Source of the DNA: Catonia carolina
Lineage: Eukaryota > Arthropoda > Insecta > Hemiptera > Achilidae
Direction of reading: 5' to 3'
DNA length: 64,000 nt
Assembly: GCA_035578175.1 (NCBI GenBank)
Contig: JAQMRL010000012.1
Location: 17,525,715-17,589,714, forward strand
Under the pieces are notes generated by a model. The model worked only from the letters and a program-made list of their open reading frames with translations, did not search any database and was not told the origin of the DNA. Positions 47,028 through 58,612 of the stretch are shown piece by piece; the stretch's first letter is position 1, and each line of letters begins with the position of its first letter. The translations under genes were made by a program, and so were the position numbers.

Positions 47028-48505
47028 TTTATTTCAATTTAACGAATAAATGTTACTAAAATAGTTACCTTATTATTAGAAATGTTTGATGTACTGTAAG
47101 TACCAGCTACCTTATTCTATTAGAATATAATCTTTTATGAATGAATCGCCTTCTTTACTCGCTATTTTTTTTTGTCTTCACTATCAGTCTCGCTAGTATC
47201 TACCTAACTGTTTTCTTATTTTTTTTACCAGGTGTCTACAAAACTGGTAAAAAAAAATAGCTTCTTCATGTTTTCAATTTTCTTCCTTATTTTTTGAATT
47301 GTGGAGAAACATCACAGTAGTTAGCTACTCGCTCATGGCTTTTGTTAAGATATGAGGAAAGGCATTTTTGTTTAGCTTCAACTTTACATTTTATTCCACT
47401 GCATATTAATTTCATTCACCACTGTGAATAGTCCAGCCACATTATTGAAAACCAACATTTTTGTTTTGGTAAAAAACTACAACAGGTTCTGCGATAAACT
47501 GTATTTGCTCTGGGTGTAGTGTACGTTGTTGTGTTGGTTGTACTCAAATTAAAGTACTCACGTTTGAGCACTGATGCTTTTCCCCCTTTGCCCCTCGTTA
47601 AAGCCAAAGGCAAACTTGTGACTCTAGTAACTATACTTTGATTTAATGAATTAGTGACATGCTGCAAATAAGTACGCAGTAACATAGTGTATTATTTACT
47701 ACTACTGTTATGTTTTGTAAAAAGTACATGTTTAGGTCATCAACCAAAAGGCTGGTTTGAACCTCTACAGGCCTTACCTTACTAAGGGTAAACCCTTGGC
47801 TTACTTAATGGGTTTACTTATGCCTTTCTCACTCAGTCGAAAAGTGTGCTTATTAGCAGGCCAGGCCCTGTGAAAATCGTCTACTTTCCACCCTAGAAAT
47901 AACACCTTCACTTCATTCACCATGGTGTGGCTGTATTATGAGATTCATTACTCTTAGAGGAGGTAACTCTTACTAGTGTCTTTTACACGTCTACCTCTTA
48001 TGTTCTTATGCTTTTCATATAATTGGCTGACCATGTGATAAGAAACAGAACTATTTTTGTAGTCCTGGAACTAGTACACCAAGTGCCTGTTTTGGGCATT
48101 AAAAATATACTGACTTTAAATTTTGAACTACTGTATTTTGAATTTCTTTGTGGGTTTCAAGGTAGATTCTTTAGATTTCTATACATAAATTGTACCTGTT
48201 TACAAACACAAGAATGAAAGGTTATTTTTGTTCAATTCTTTAATGGGGTTATCTGAATTTTTTATTTAAAACCCATAACAAAAAAGATTAAAACAGGTGT
48301 TCAACAGGTACAATCAGCCTTTTCAAAATGAAATAGTGGTATTTCCTGAAATTCATTAACTAACGCAGAGGCCTAAAACTACTGTATCCGTACGTGTACA
48401 CTATGCGTCGATGTACACACTGTTTATATATACTGTGCACACACTATGCATACTTTCATTGATTACTGTTCTGTATTTGTTTTATCAAACTTTAATTATC
48501 AAATT
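47028..48505. other. No gene; possible retroelement 3' region
   Basis: Sequence between the two mariners. Positions 47735-48010 (GGTCATCAACCAAAAGGCTG..GGTTTGAACCTC) resemble the 3' untranslated part of arthropod non-LTR/SINE families that carry GTCATCAGTC..CTGGTTTGATGC. Nothing else was recognised. Confidence 0.35.
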
Positions 48506-48506
48506 A

Positions 48507-49837
48507 CGAGGCATATCCAGAAAGTAAGTGCACTGAATTTTTGTAGGTTTCAAAATTTTTTTTAAACAAAAATATTATGTGGCTACTTTAGTATATACCT
48601 ATATGTAAGCTATTTTTCTACCTAGTCGCCATTCCTCTAAATGTTGGTGGTAAAGCGGGGTATCAATTTTTTTATGCCTTCCTCGAAGTAGTTTCTCGCC
48701 AACCCCTTCGTCCACTTCTTCACCTCCTTTACCTCCTCGTCGGTTGAAAACTTTTTTCCATCCATGTGTAGCTTCAGGGAGGTAAAGAGATAGTAATCTA
48801 AAGGTGCTGGGTCAGGGGAATGTGCGGGATGTTTCAGGACATCCCATTTAAACGAGGTGAGTAGTTCCTTCGTGGCGTTGGCCGTGTGTGGTCTTGTATT
48901 GTCGTGCAGCAGGCAGACTACTTTTGTCAGCATGCCTCTCTTCTTGTTCTCAATCGCCCTCCGCAATTTTTTTAGGGTCTCATAGTATCTTGCAGAGTTG
49001 ATGGTCTCCCCTTGAGGCATATATTCAATTAAAATTATTCCTTGACAGTCCCAAAACACGGATGCCATGATTTTCTTGGCTGAAATTGTGGTTTTGAACT
49101 TTTTGGCGGAGGGTGAAGAGGTGTGACGCCACTGTTGAGACTGTCTTTTGGTTTCAGGCGTGTAGTGTGCAACCCAAGTTTTATTTCCAGTAACAATGGA
49201 GCGGAGAAATTCATCTTCATAGAGTTTGCAGCACCTTAAAAACTATTGCCCGGCCTCCAATCGATTCAACTTGTGTTGGTCTGTCAGCTGTTTTGGGACC
49301 CACCTCGCGAACAGTTTCCGATATCCGAGGGTTTCTGTGATAGTTTTGTGTAGTAGAGATCTGGAGATTTGCGGAAACATCGCAGAAGTTCATCTACAGT
49401 CAATCTGGGATCGTCACGGAGCACATTTTCGATTTTTTCCACAATTTTGTCAGTCACAAGTGAAGGTCTCCCGCTCCTCTGATCATCATGCACAGACATA
49501 CAACCGTTTTTAAACTCGCAACAGCACTTGTACACACTCGTATAATTCATAGCTTTATTACCATATGCAATTTTCACTCATTATAAACCTCAACCGGAGG
49601 TGTTCCCTTCCAAACGAGATAACGAATGACGCCGCGTATTTCACACTTAGCGGGAGATTGGATTGACATTTTTCACAAAACGTGTTGTCACGTCGACAGT
49701 TCTCAACGTACTGACCTCGAAACGGTCTCGATGTTAAGGGGAGAAGTCAGGCTACACGGAAGTGTAGCTAAAATGTCAAAAATAAAGTCCCTCCGGCCGT
49801 GAGAGCCTCAGTACACTTACTTCCTGGATATGCCTTG
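48507..49837 (-). mobile_element. Mariner element 2
   Basis: TA lies at 48505-48506 and 49838-49839. The inverted ends are CGAGGCATATCCAGAAAGTA and the complement of TACTTCCTGGATATGCCTTG. Length is 1331 bp. It belongs to a different subfamily from the 45771 copy (distinct ends and protein) but has the same orientation. Confidence 0.9.
48637..49577 (-). pseudogene. Mariner transposase 2, inactivated with catalytic Asp changed
   Basis: The N-terminal part includes SVHDDQRSGRPSLVTDKIVE and PRLTVDELLRCF. A frameshift near 49370 leads to GYRKLFARWVPKQLTDQHKL in another frame. The first catalytic motif reads VTGNKTWV where mariners have VTGDETW, so the aspartate is now Asn. The second (HDNTRPH) and third (SPDPAPLDYYLF) are kept with the usual 34-residue gap. 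The C-terminal frame ends PRFTTNI. It is dead both by frameshift and by active-site loss. Confidence 0.85.
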
Positions 49838-49981
49838 TACGTACGACATAACAATAGAGTTCCTAGAAAACATTAACCACATCCTTCCTGTATTGTTAAG
49901 TGAATACTGTAGACTACATATACAGTAGTTCAACTGTAATTTTTATTAAAAAAAGATCCTCATCCTGCAGCTTGAAATCAA

Positions 49982-50394
49982 TTCTATTTTTTATAATAAA
50001 TGTATACAATAAATTTCACTAACGTTTTTAAGGTGCTTTGATTTCTACTACATGTCCCTACTCGTGTTTTGGTGGATCCACAATCTTCAGAGTAAACAAT
50101 ATCATTTGAAACTAAAATTTTTTATTTAAAACCTGTAGAAGACATCTTTAGTCATCTATATAAAAACTAAGTTATTAAAAAAAAAAAAACAGTTCTTATA
50201 TAGATGACTGAAGATGTAACATCTTCTACAGATTATAATAAATAAACATTTTTATTTTCAAATTATATTGTTTTTTACTATAATAATTGTGGATCCACCA
50301 AAACACGTGCTAGTGGCAACAGGTAGTAGAAATTAACGCAGCTTAAAAAGGTCAGTGAAATTTATTGTATACATTTATTTTATGAAATAGAATA
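49982..50394. repeat. Large foldback element (arms about 190 bp)
   Basis: The left arm (49982-50175) and right arm (50190-50394) are inverted copies. Shared blocks include GTATACAATAAATTTCACT, GTGTTTTGGTGGATCCACAA, CTGTAGAAGA and CATCTATATAAAAACT-type. The centre is a poly-A run. Arm identity is roughly 80-85 percent by eye. No coding sequence; class unknown. Confidence 0.8.
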
Positions 50395-50622
50395 ATTTTT
50401 ACTTGGATAGATTCAGTTGGTTTCTGCATACAAATTGAGTTACTGTATTCTTGTTTAAATATACTGTACTGTACTGTTTCTGTGGTGTCGTATGCGATGT
50501 AAAATGGAAATGCCTTAATGTTTTAGAAAATATTAGTGTCATACAGAAAGCTGATAAAGGTGTTAAAAAAAATATCGCTCAAAAATTTGAAATTCCAGTT
50601 CATCGTTGACAAATTAAAAAAA

Positions 50623-51397
50623 TCTGGTGTGAAACACTCACACAACTTTCTCTTGCCAGTGCAAATAATTTAAACAATATAACCTAACATTAGTAATAAA
50701 ACATTAGAAATAAACAAAAAACTAACCTCAAAAAACATAACCTTATTTTAATCATGAGTGAAAGATGCAAAATGAAAATCGACCTGTTTGGCTTCAAAAT
50801 ACGGAAAATCATTCTTTCACGCTAAACTAGGCTCTGTAGAGAAAAATGTTCTAAATAAAAGTTGTAGATCTTTTAATTTCCTATAAATATGATTATATAT
50901 ACTTTTATCGTAAAGTGCATACTAAGGCCGAAATCTTAAAAAAATCGATTTTTCACACGTTTTCGTGAGAAAAAAACAGAAAATCGCTAATTACCGCTAA
51001 ACTAAGCGTTATACAAAAAAATGTTTGAAATAAAAGTTGTAGGTTTTCAAATTGTCTACAACTTTTATTTTATAAATTTTTCCGATAAATTGCATATTAA
51101 AGCCGTAATATTAAAGAAACTTTGTTTTTACGTGAAAACAGCCTCACCAAGAATTTCAGCAAACATGACGCCTACCCTATCTTGTAGAGAATAAAAAATT
51201 GAGTAAACCAGGCGATTTTAAAAAAAATCGTAGGACCAGTTTTTGAGAAAATCGCAAAAAAGTGAAAAATTAGACGAATAAACTACTACTTCCGGTTGAC
51301 CGATTTTGATGAAAATGTTCGTGTCAGGTCCGGTAGTGGTATGTAACTTAAGTTTCAAGTTTCAAGTCCGTACGATGTTCCGCTCTTGAGATATTTT

Positions 51398-51459
<62 letters not shown>

Positions 51460-51593
51460 CAATCGCTAAAAACATGTTTTTTGGGTTCAGGGGGTCTGAA
51501 AACGTATAGATCCTGTGAAAACTCGATTTTGCAAAATCGACATGAAAACAATAGTACTTTCCTTCCTATATATTCATATAGGCAAGAGAAAGT
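50623..51593 (-). mobile_element. Full-length HINE-like repeat with long (CA)n
   Basis: This is the cleanest reverse-orientation copy. It runs from terminal hairpin TCTGGTGTGAAACACTCACA and CTTTCTCTTGCC at the left to ATTCATATAGGCAAGAGAAA at the right. The microsatellite is (CA)28 at about 51400-51456, the longest in the window. It is flanked by A-runs on both sides (T on the other strand). Confidence 0.72.
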
Positions 51594-52194
51594 AAAAAAG
51601 TTGGGATGAGATTTTTTGAGAACCTGTATTAGACCAGTGGAAAGAAAGAAATTCAAACAGAAAGAAATTAAATGGTAGAACGTACTATGACATTGACGAA
51701 GACACTTTTAAATGGACGACAGTGATGTGAATAAAATTGTAATATTAAGCTTCAGATGAGTTTCAGAATTTGTTAAATTATTTTATGTGTATCAGGTTTT
51801 AAATTGATAAAACAAAGCTTGAAATTTGTAAACATAATAAATATCTTTTGTTACTTAAATTAATTTGATATATTTTTAAAAGAATTAAAAAATTAATTAA
51901 CCTCAATTAAAATGCCTCATGAGTTTTAACAATGCTGAGTATTCAAATCAGCAAATATAAAATTTATAATGAGGGTATAAACCATATTCCACCTGTGTGT
52001 TTCTGCAGGGTTTGAAACAATGATAAATCTTACTGTAATGGTTTTTACTTTCTCTTGCCTATATGAATATATAGGAAGGAAAGTATTGTTTTCATGTCGA
52101 TTTTTCAAAATCGAGTTTTCACCGGATCTATACGTTTTCAGACCCCCTGAACCCAAAAAACATGTTTTTAGCGATTGGTCTGTGTGTGTGTGTA

Positions 52195-54099
52195 GAGTAA
52201 AGTGGGGCAAGAGTACGCGGCGGGTAAGAGTACGCAATGCGGGAAATTCGGGTTTAAAGAACTTTTCTTTGGCACGACTGTGGGGCATTGTTAGAACTAG
52301 TGACGCCCAACTGTAGATCAACACGCTTCAAGTCGGTTCCGTGTTGTTTCACAGAGATAATGAGGTAAGTTTGTATTTTCTTATTCGGATCTAATATTTA
52401 GTTCCCTTTAGTTAAGCTCTGTGGCTCGAAGTAACGAATGTGTTAGGAAAGCAAATAAACTGTCTGAAAGAGGAAATGCAGTACTACAATTTCATGTAGT
52501 TCATTGTCAGTGAGTCTGTTTGTTAGGCTGTACCACGTGACGGAATTATTCTGCACGCACCGCGGGGCAAGAATACGCATTTACTGCGGGGTAAGAGTTC
52601 GCATGCGTACTCTTCCCCAAACAGTGAGACAGAGTACACGTTTCATCAGATGACTCAGAATTATTTAAATACATGTTTACTAAAATTGAGAGAAAATTTA
52701 TCTGCATATTAAAAAATACGTAGGCTATTATCATTTTTTTATATAAGACCTATAGAAAATATTTTAGGTATTTATTTTAGTAGCAGACTAACACATTTTT
52801 ATTTGTTTTCACTCGTCAGATTAATACAATGCATTCATAGTATCATTTTTTCATGAAAATAGTCAACATAATACTGGTATGTATGCAAACATTAATACAA
52901 ACAATTAAAACAATGTACTAGCCTAAATGTTTTTCTTGTTTTTCTAAGTGTTTCAATACACTAATAAATTATTAAAATTTGTTATTTTATTTTAGGAATC
53001 CTCCTAGGAAGAGTGACAGGAAAAAATCAGAAGTTTTCACTTCGTCACCATTTATTTAAGCAACAGCTAGAATTATCGTTAACAGCGTCCAAAACACGGA
53101 TATTAGGTTTAAAGAGGAAACTTGATACTGAAAATAACTTAATTTGTGGTACTAAAGCAAAAAACCAAAGAAACAAAGAGCTAAGATATCAGGGCAATTT
53201 AAAGCGATTGTAACGAAAAATCCTCTAACTTGTAGGCTTCCGGATGATGCTGGCTGGCAATTCTAGTGATACGACGATATGTCCAGTCTGTGAACAGTCG
53301 TACGTCAATCCACCGATGAAGATTGGATCAAATGCCATGTGTGTGAGTCGTGGTGGCATGATGCCTGTTCTAGATTTATGAACGTATCAGACGTTTTACC
53401 TGCGACTATTGTCTGATTAGATCTAACTGGACTAAAACTATGAACATAATTTTTTAATGTTTCTTTTCAAATGTATTTTAATTTAGTCTGTTAATAATTT
53501 GTACTCGGGTAGAATGTTTGTAGCAAAATACTCGTAAAATTGGGTACTTTTAACCAAATAAATAGAATTTAAGTAAAATTAGTTAAGTTAGGTTTTTTGT
53601 TACATTATATTTACTGTTAATACTATTTTAGTTTAAAATTTTTTTTGTGTATTTTAAATTTGAATTCTCTTTTATTTGTAGACGACTTAGACAACTATTT
53701 TAATTTTATACAAACTTGATTTTAAGACTGTTATTATTAACTATTATTTGATGCTAATTATGTTATTGCACATGATACAACTTAATTATCAATAAAAAAA
53801 TATTGTGAAATAGATGGTTTTTGTTTTTCTGATTTATTCTTGCGAAAAAAGGTATGCGTACTTTTGCCCCACGGGGTGCGTACTTTTACCCGGCAGGTCG
53901 GGTAAGAGTACGCATTTGACGTAAGTGTGAAAAATATTATTTTCCTGGAAAATGGATAAGCTGATATTTGTTTTAATACTTTCTATTGAAACCTAATAAA
54001 GTAACATTATTTTCCACCAATTTCCAAACACGTAAGTGTAACGGCATACACAGAATTGCTGACGAAATATTAAATGCGTACTTTTGCCCCACTTTACTC
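52195..54099 (+). mobile_element. Non-autonomous pogo-like element (1905 bp) nested in GT repeat
   Basis: TA lies at 52193-52194 and 54100-54101. The inverted ends start GAGTAAAGTGGGGCAAGAGT and match over about 24 bp with one mismatch. The motif GGGG(C/T)AAGAGTACGC is repeated inside both ends (52215-52235, 52562-52615, 53865-53905), so subterminal repeats are present. The interior keeps the transposase C-terminal coding remains (next entry). Confidence 0.8.
52995..53415 (+). pseudogene. Pogo-like transposase C-terminus with PHD-type finger
   Basis: After TTTTAG, one frame reads PPRKSDRKKSEVFTSSPF. The KSEVFTSSP segment matches the basic/TSTP linker of insect pogo-like transposases. Farther on are SSDTTICPVCEQSYVNPP and, after a one-base shift, TDEDWIKCHVCESWWHDACS, ending VLPATIV and a stop. 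Together these form a C-x2-C ... C-x2-C ... H-x3-C PHD-like finger. The DDE catalytic domain is gone. Confidence 0.65.
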
Positions 54100-54874
54100 T
54101 ATACAAAATATCTCAAGAACGCAACATCGTACGAACTTGAAACTTGAAACTTAAGTTACATACCACTACCGGACCCGACACGAACATTTTCATCAAAATC
54201 GGTCAACCGGATATAGTAGTTTATTCGTGTAATTTTTCACTTTTTTGCAATTTTCTCAAAAACTGGTCCTACGATTTTTTTTAAAATTGGCTGGTTTACT
54301 CAATTTTTTATTCTCTACAAGATAGGGTAGGCGTCATGTGTGCTGAAATTCTTGGTGAGGCTGTTTTCTCGTAAAAACGTTGTTTTTTTAAGATTACGGC
54401 TTTATTATGCATTTTAGCGCAAAACTTTATAAAATAAAAATTGTAGAGAATTTAAAATCCTACAACTTTTATTTCAAACAATTTTTTGTATAATTCTTAG
54501 TTTAGCGGTAATTTGCGATTTTCTGTTTTTTTCTCATGAAAATGTGAAAAATGATTTTTTTAAGATTTCGGCCTTAGTATGCATTTTACGACAAAAGTGT
54601 ATATAATTAAATTTATAGAAAATTAAAAGATCTACAACTTTTATTTAGAGCATTTTTCTCTATAGAGCCTAGTTTAGAGAGAAAGAGTTATTTTCCGTAT
54701 TTCTAAGCCAAACTGAGGTTGATTTTCATTTTGCGTCTTTCACTCATGATTAAAATAAGGTTATGTTTTTGAGGTTAGTTTTTGTTTATTTCTAATATTT
54801 TATTAATAATGTTAGGTTTATTATTAATTATTTGCATTGGCAAGAGAAAGTTGTGTGAGTGTTTCACACCAGAT

Positions 54875-55734
54875 TTTTTATTTTATAAATGTACACAAAC
54901 TGGTACACCCCATAGTGCACCCATATAATTGTTGGATTTCCTTTGAAATCAACTAATTGTGATATGGTGGCATAATTGGTTTCAAACTGAAGGTTTAAAT
55001 TAAACACTTTTTTGTGTTTCATGAATGGATTGCTCCATTGGATACTGGATTTCGTGAACTGAATACCTTTTTGCCTTCACTCGCAATTCCACAAGCGAGA
55101 GTGGTTTTAACAACACATGTTGTTCAACATCTGAGCTCGTCAAGAGAACGCTTTGTAGTTTGAAAGTATTAAACCGCCCTTATCAATGTGTCTTCCGTCG
55201 TAGTTAGTCATAGTTTTTCAGAAGGTTTCTAGTTTTATCCTAAAAACTCAGTGGTGGAGGCCTAAACCTAGAAGTTTCGCAATACCAAGTGAAATCTACT
55301 AATAAAGCCGTTTTGGCTTGTAGGGGCCACCTTTGTCGATGGTGCCCTTCAGTATTAAGGTATTGTTAGGTTACAATACCTGGTAAGTTTATTTTTAAAA
55401 AAATGTGTGTTTTTATTTATTTAGCTAACTACATGAAGAAGGATCACTTAACAATGTTTAATAACCGAAGAATCATTTCTTGTACATATAGCCTACGTAA
55501 ATTTATTAAATTTTTTTACATTATTATATTTCAATTTTAATCTTTAAATTTTTTACAAATTATTTTTTATTATTATTTTATTATTATTATTATAAGTAGG
55601 CTATAATATAAATATATATGTATGTTCTACTATCACGCGTCCGTACATTGACATTTTCCTATCAATCTGGAGTCCGAGCGTAATTTGGCGTCCGTATAGG
55701 CCTACGGACGAAAAATTATAATTCTTAATAAAAA
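54875..55734. other. No gene recognised
   Basis: A 50-codon open stretch at about 55015-55160 (FHEWIAPLDTGFRELNTF...) has no start, splice context or known motif. A (TTA)n-rich run lies at 55558-55592. Confidence 0.35.
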
Positions 55735-55971
55735 TTTATTGTGACATGATTTTTGGACGTAATTTTTTCAAACTAAAGTACATTGTTACGGGCAACTATA
55801 TTTACTTTTTGAGAATTTTATTGGTAACCAGAGAGACATAAAAAAATAAATAAATTTTGGTAGGCCTACCGGATGCGAAATTGCGGTGTTTAGAACAATT
55901 TTATACACCGTACCTTGGAGGGTTTCTCACCAGAGTGCTCTAGCAACGCCCCTATGTAATAATATACGTAA

Positions 55972-56741
55972 TGTAACAAGATCGAAGAAAAGACAAGATT
56001 GTTCACGAACGTTCCAGAATTCCACTCATAAAAATAATTAAGGAATAATAAAAATAACAATCCACAATAAGATCAGTTTTATAAATGACAGTTGTAACCA
56101 TAATAGTGTGTCTATTCATAAGGGTTGTAATAACTATTATAAAGTTTAGGTATTGTGTACAGCTATTATGAGGGAGGCAGGTTGTTTACGTTTTCTATTT
56201 ACAAAAGACCTTTTGTTGACCTATTTACAACGGATTTTTCTAGCACTCATTAAGAGTTATTTTTTTGTACTTTATGATTTCTCTACTTTGTTCTGGAATG
56301 ATCTTTTATAAATAGGTATAAAAGGAGACCCCCGAGCACGGTCCAGTCAGTACCCGTTTGATGTTCGACGAGTGTTTATAGCAGGTTAACTATTCCGAGC
56401 ATTGTGTTGATCGACGACGGTTATACTGCCTTTGTTGTGTGTGTATTGTGTAAAGCCTTTTTGTGAGTGTATTGTAAAGTTAATGTATGTGTAAATTTTG
56501 TGAATTCAGTTTCGGTGTTTTGTATGCTTGTGGAATCTATAAAAGTGATTGTAAGTTATTTATTGTTAATTATCTATTTTAAGTGAATTATTAAATCATT
56601 TATTGTAATACTTAATTATAATTAGTTTAATCATTTATTTTGTAATCTTTTAGTGAAATAAATATTTATAATTATAAACTTTAGTGTATTAATTATTTAA
56701 TTACCTAGATCCCGAAACGGACCTTAGCAATAAGTGTCACA
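55972..56741 (+). mobile_element. Solo LTR (770 bp)
   Basis: It starts TGTAACAAGATCGAAG and ends AATAAGTGTCACA (TGT...ACA). It interrupts the left inverted-repeat arm, whose right-arm partner reads through without it, so the empty site is visible. The flanking 4-mers are GTAA and GTAT, an imperfect duplication. A TATA box (TATAAAAGG, 56317) is followed by GAGACC..AGTCAGTACCCG, a plausible transcription start, and AATAAA lies at about 56656. No internal retroviral-type coding region or second LTR is present, so it is the recombined remnant. Confidence 0.75.
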
Positions 56742-57296
56742 GTATATTATGTATATTGTCTCAGAGAAGTCAATTTCTCATCTGCTATCAATTTTCCGTC
56801 TACCCGTTAAGAAAGTAGATAAAACATGTTATAAATAAATATTATATTGTTTTAAGAAAAAACAGTTATAAAAACACATTTTTATTAGTAATTGAAATAC
56901 AATTCTTTCAAAAACTCGGATTCACAATCTAATTTACTTATCATTTTTGAATAATTTTAATCCGGCAAATGTTTTGGTATCACTAATATAATTTAATTTA
57001 GTTATTGGTTTAATTATTTTCTGATGGACGATTTTTTGGGTTGACAAACTATCCTGGAAGGAAACCAGTGCAAATAGTAGTCAGGATTAAATTATTGTTA
57101 TGGCTGGCAGTTTTCTTTCTAAACGCGTTGTAAACAGAAGATTATTTTGAAGAGTTGTTCTTCGTCGTTCTGTCGTATTCCATACATGAGTCCATCTCAC
57201 GTCGCTTTGGTTTCTTTTTTCAAATTAGCCATAAACCAACCATTAAAGATTCCATGAACAATAACTTTAGTAATTTGTTTGCGGTTTTTTTATTAT

Positions 57297-57590
57297 CCAC
57301 CGGGTTGGTCTAGAGGTAAAGTCGTCGCCGCGAGTCAGTTGTTCAATAGCTGATTTTTGGAGCCGTAGGTTCCTAGTAAAGTTAGTTATTTTATACGGAT
57401 TCGAATATTAAGATAGTGATTACCGATGAACTTTGATGGTTGGGGTTCAATTAACCATACTCTCTCAAGAATGATAGGCTTGGGTCTGTACAAAACAACC
57501 TCATTTACACGTCATACATATCATTGGGTCATGGGGTTGCTTATTGTTCTAAATTGAGATTGCAACGTACACACATTACTGATAAAAAAA
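57297..57590 (+). repeat. tRNA-derived SINE, copy 1
   Basis: CCACCGGGTTGGTCTAGAGG holds an A-box-like sequence. The B box is partly deleted (GGTTCCTAGTAAAG) compared with copies 2 and 3. The shared body includes GTGATTACCGATGAACTTTG, ACCATACTCTCTCA, CGTCATACATATCAT and TGCAACGTACACACATTA. It ends in an A-rich tail. It lies in the loop of the large inverted repeat. Confidence 0.75.
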
Positions 57591-57929
57591 ATATTTGTTT
57601 AGTAATTTATCACATTTAGTAATTTGTTAACATGTAATTTCATGATTTTTACAACATTACACCGCCAGACAATCGTTGAATATTTCCTGATTTCGCTTAC
57701 GATATGAAAGAAGAATGCGCATTTTGCTTTTTGTCCACTGCCTCTGCACAATAATTTTAAGTGTACTTCTATTCTGCTATTTCATGTCACCTCATTAATA
57801 GTTTCAGCAGTTTTACAGTACAGTAAATAAAGCGATAAAGAGAAAAAAAATTTTCTAAAACATAAAAAATGGACAAACAGTATATTATTATTAGCCTAGT
57901 TGTACGGTTGAACACAATGCGATAAAAAA

Positions 57930-58213
57930 TTAGACTTAGAAATTAGGAAAATAGCACACTTACTAGTCAGACCTGAACCAAGGAGACTTATTTTAATAAT
58001 TTAGACTTAGAAATTAGGAAAATATCACACTTACTAGTCAGACCTGAACCAAGGAGACTTATTTTAATAATTTAGATTCAAAAATTAGGGAAATAGCACA
58101 CTTACTAGTCAGACCTGAACCAAGGAGGCTTATTTTAATAATTTAGACTTAGAAATTAGGAAAATAGCACACTTACTAGTCAGACCTGAACCAAGAAGGC
58201 TTATTTTAATAAT
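57930..58213 (+). repeat. Tandem repeat, 71 bp x 4
   Basis: Four consecutive units start at 57930, 58001, 58072 and 58143 with an exact period of 71 bp. The core is CACACTTACTAGTCAGACCT then GAACCAAGGAGACTTATTTT. Units differ at only a few bases. Confidence 0.9.
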
Positions 58214-58479
58214 ATTTATTCTGCACCGATTTTCTGGCATTATAAAATTCTGGACAGTGACTACAAATTTCAGGAAAAAAATGTTCAAGGTGGAATAGAG
58301 GTAACGATAAAGTTTAAATTGAGTTTCTTAGCGTATACCCCGATTCCTAAGTTTTTCACAATTTTCTCACTAGTTTCGGCAGATCAAACAAAACATTTTA
58401 CAGAACAATCCAGAAAAAACGAGAGCTATCATTTGAAGTAAAAACACTAAAGTATTGAATACATGGCTTATCCTTACCT

Positions 58480-58612
58480 TTTTAAAGTTTTCTTTGGTTT
58501 TTTTTGCGTATTTGAGTGGAAAAACGGAAATTTTTGCGGAACGATCCGGAACAAACGAAGGACGTGAAAGTGATAGCAGATGAGAAATTGACATCTCTGT
58601 GACAATATACAT
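58480..58612 (-). other. Possible small coding exon, unrecognised
   Basis: On the minus strand an ATG at 58612 opens MYIVTEMSISHLLSLSRPSF, continues FVPDRSAKISVFPLKYAKKT, and meets a good donor (AAAAAG|GTAAGG, near 58480). The N-terminus is Ser/Leu/Arg-rich, like a mitochondrial presequence. The first 15 codons recur in the opposite inverted-repeat arm (56750-56795), which favours a repeat origin. No family is recognised. Confidence 0.25.

Larger units (their letters stand above)
52047..54874 (+). mobile_element. HINE-like repeat interrupted by a pogo-like element
   Basis: The left part (52047-52194) runs from ACTTTCTCTTGCCTATATGA to the (GT)n run. The right part (54100-54874) resumes at ATACAAAATATCTCAAGAAC and runs to GGCAAGAGAAAGTTGTGTGA and TTTCACACCAGATT. 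Removing 52195-54099 restores an ordinary family member. T-runs flank both ends. Confidence 0.75.

Noticed and set aside
51926..52324. 132-codon minus-strand frame with THTDQSLKTCFLGSGGLKTY
   Set aside because: Runs through a HINE-like repeat and into the nested pogo-like element; the same peptide appears wherever the repeat occurs.
57930..58213. 71-bp repeats considered as a CRISPR array or coding repeat
   Set aside because: No spacers; 71 is not a multiple of three and every frame has stops.
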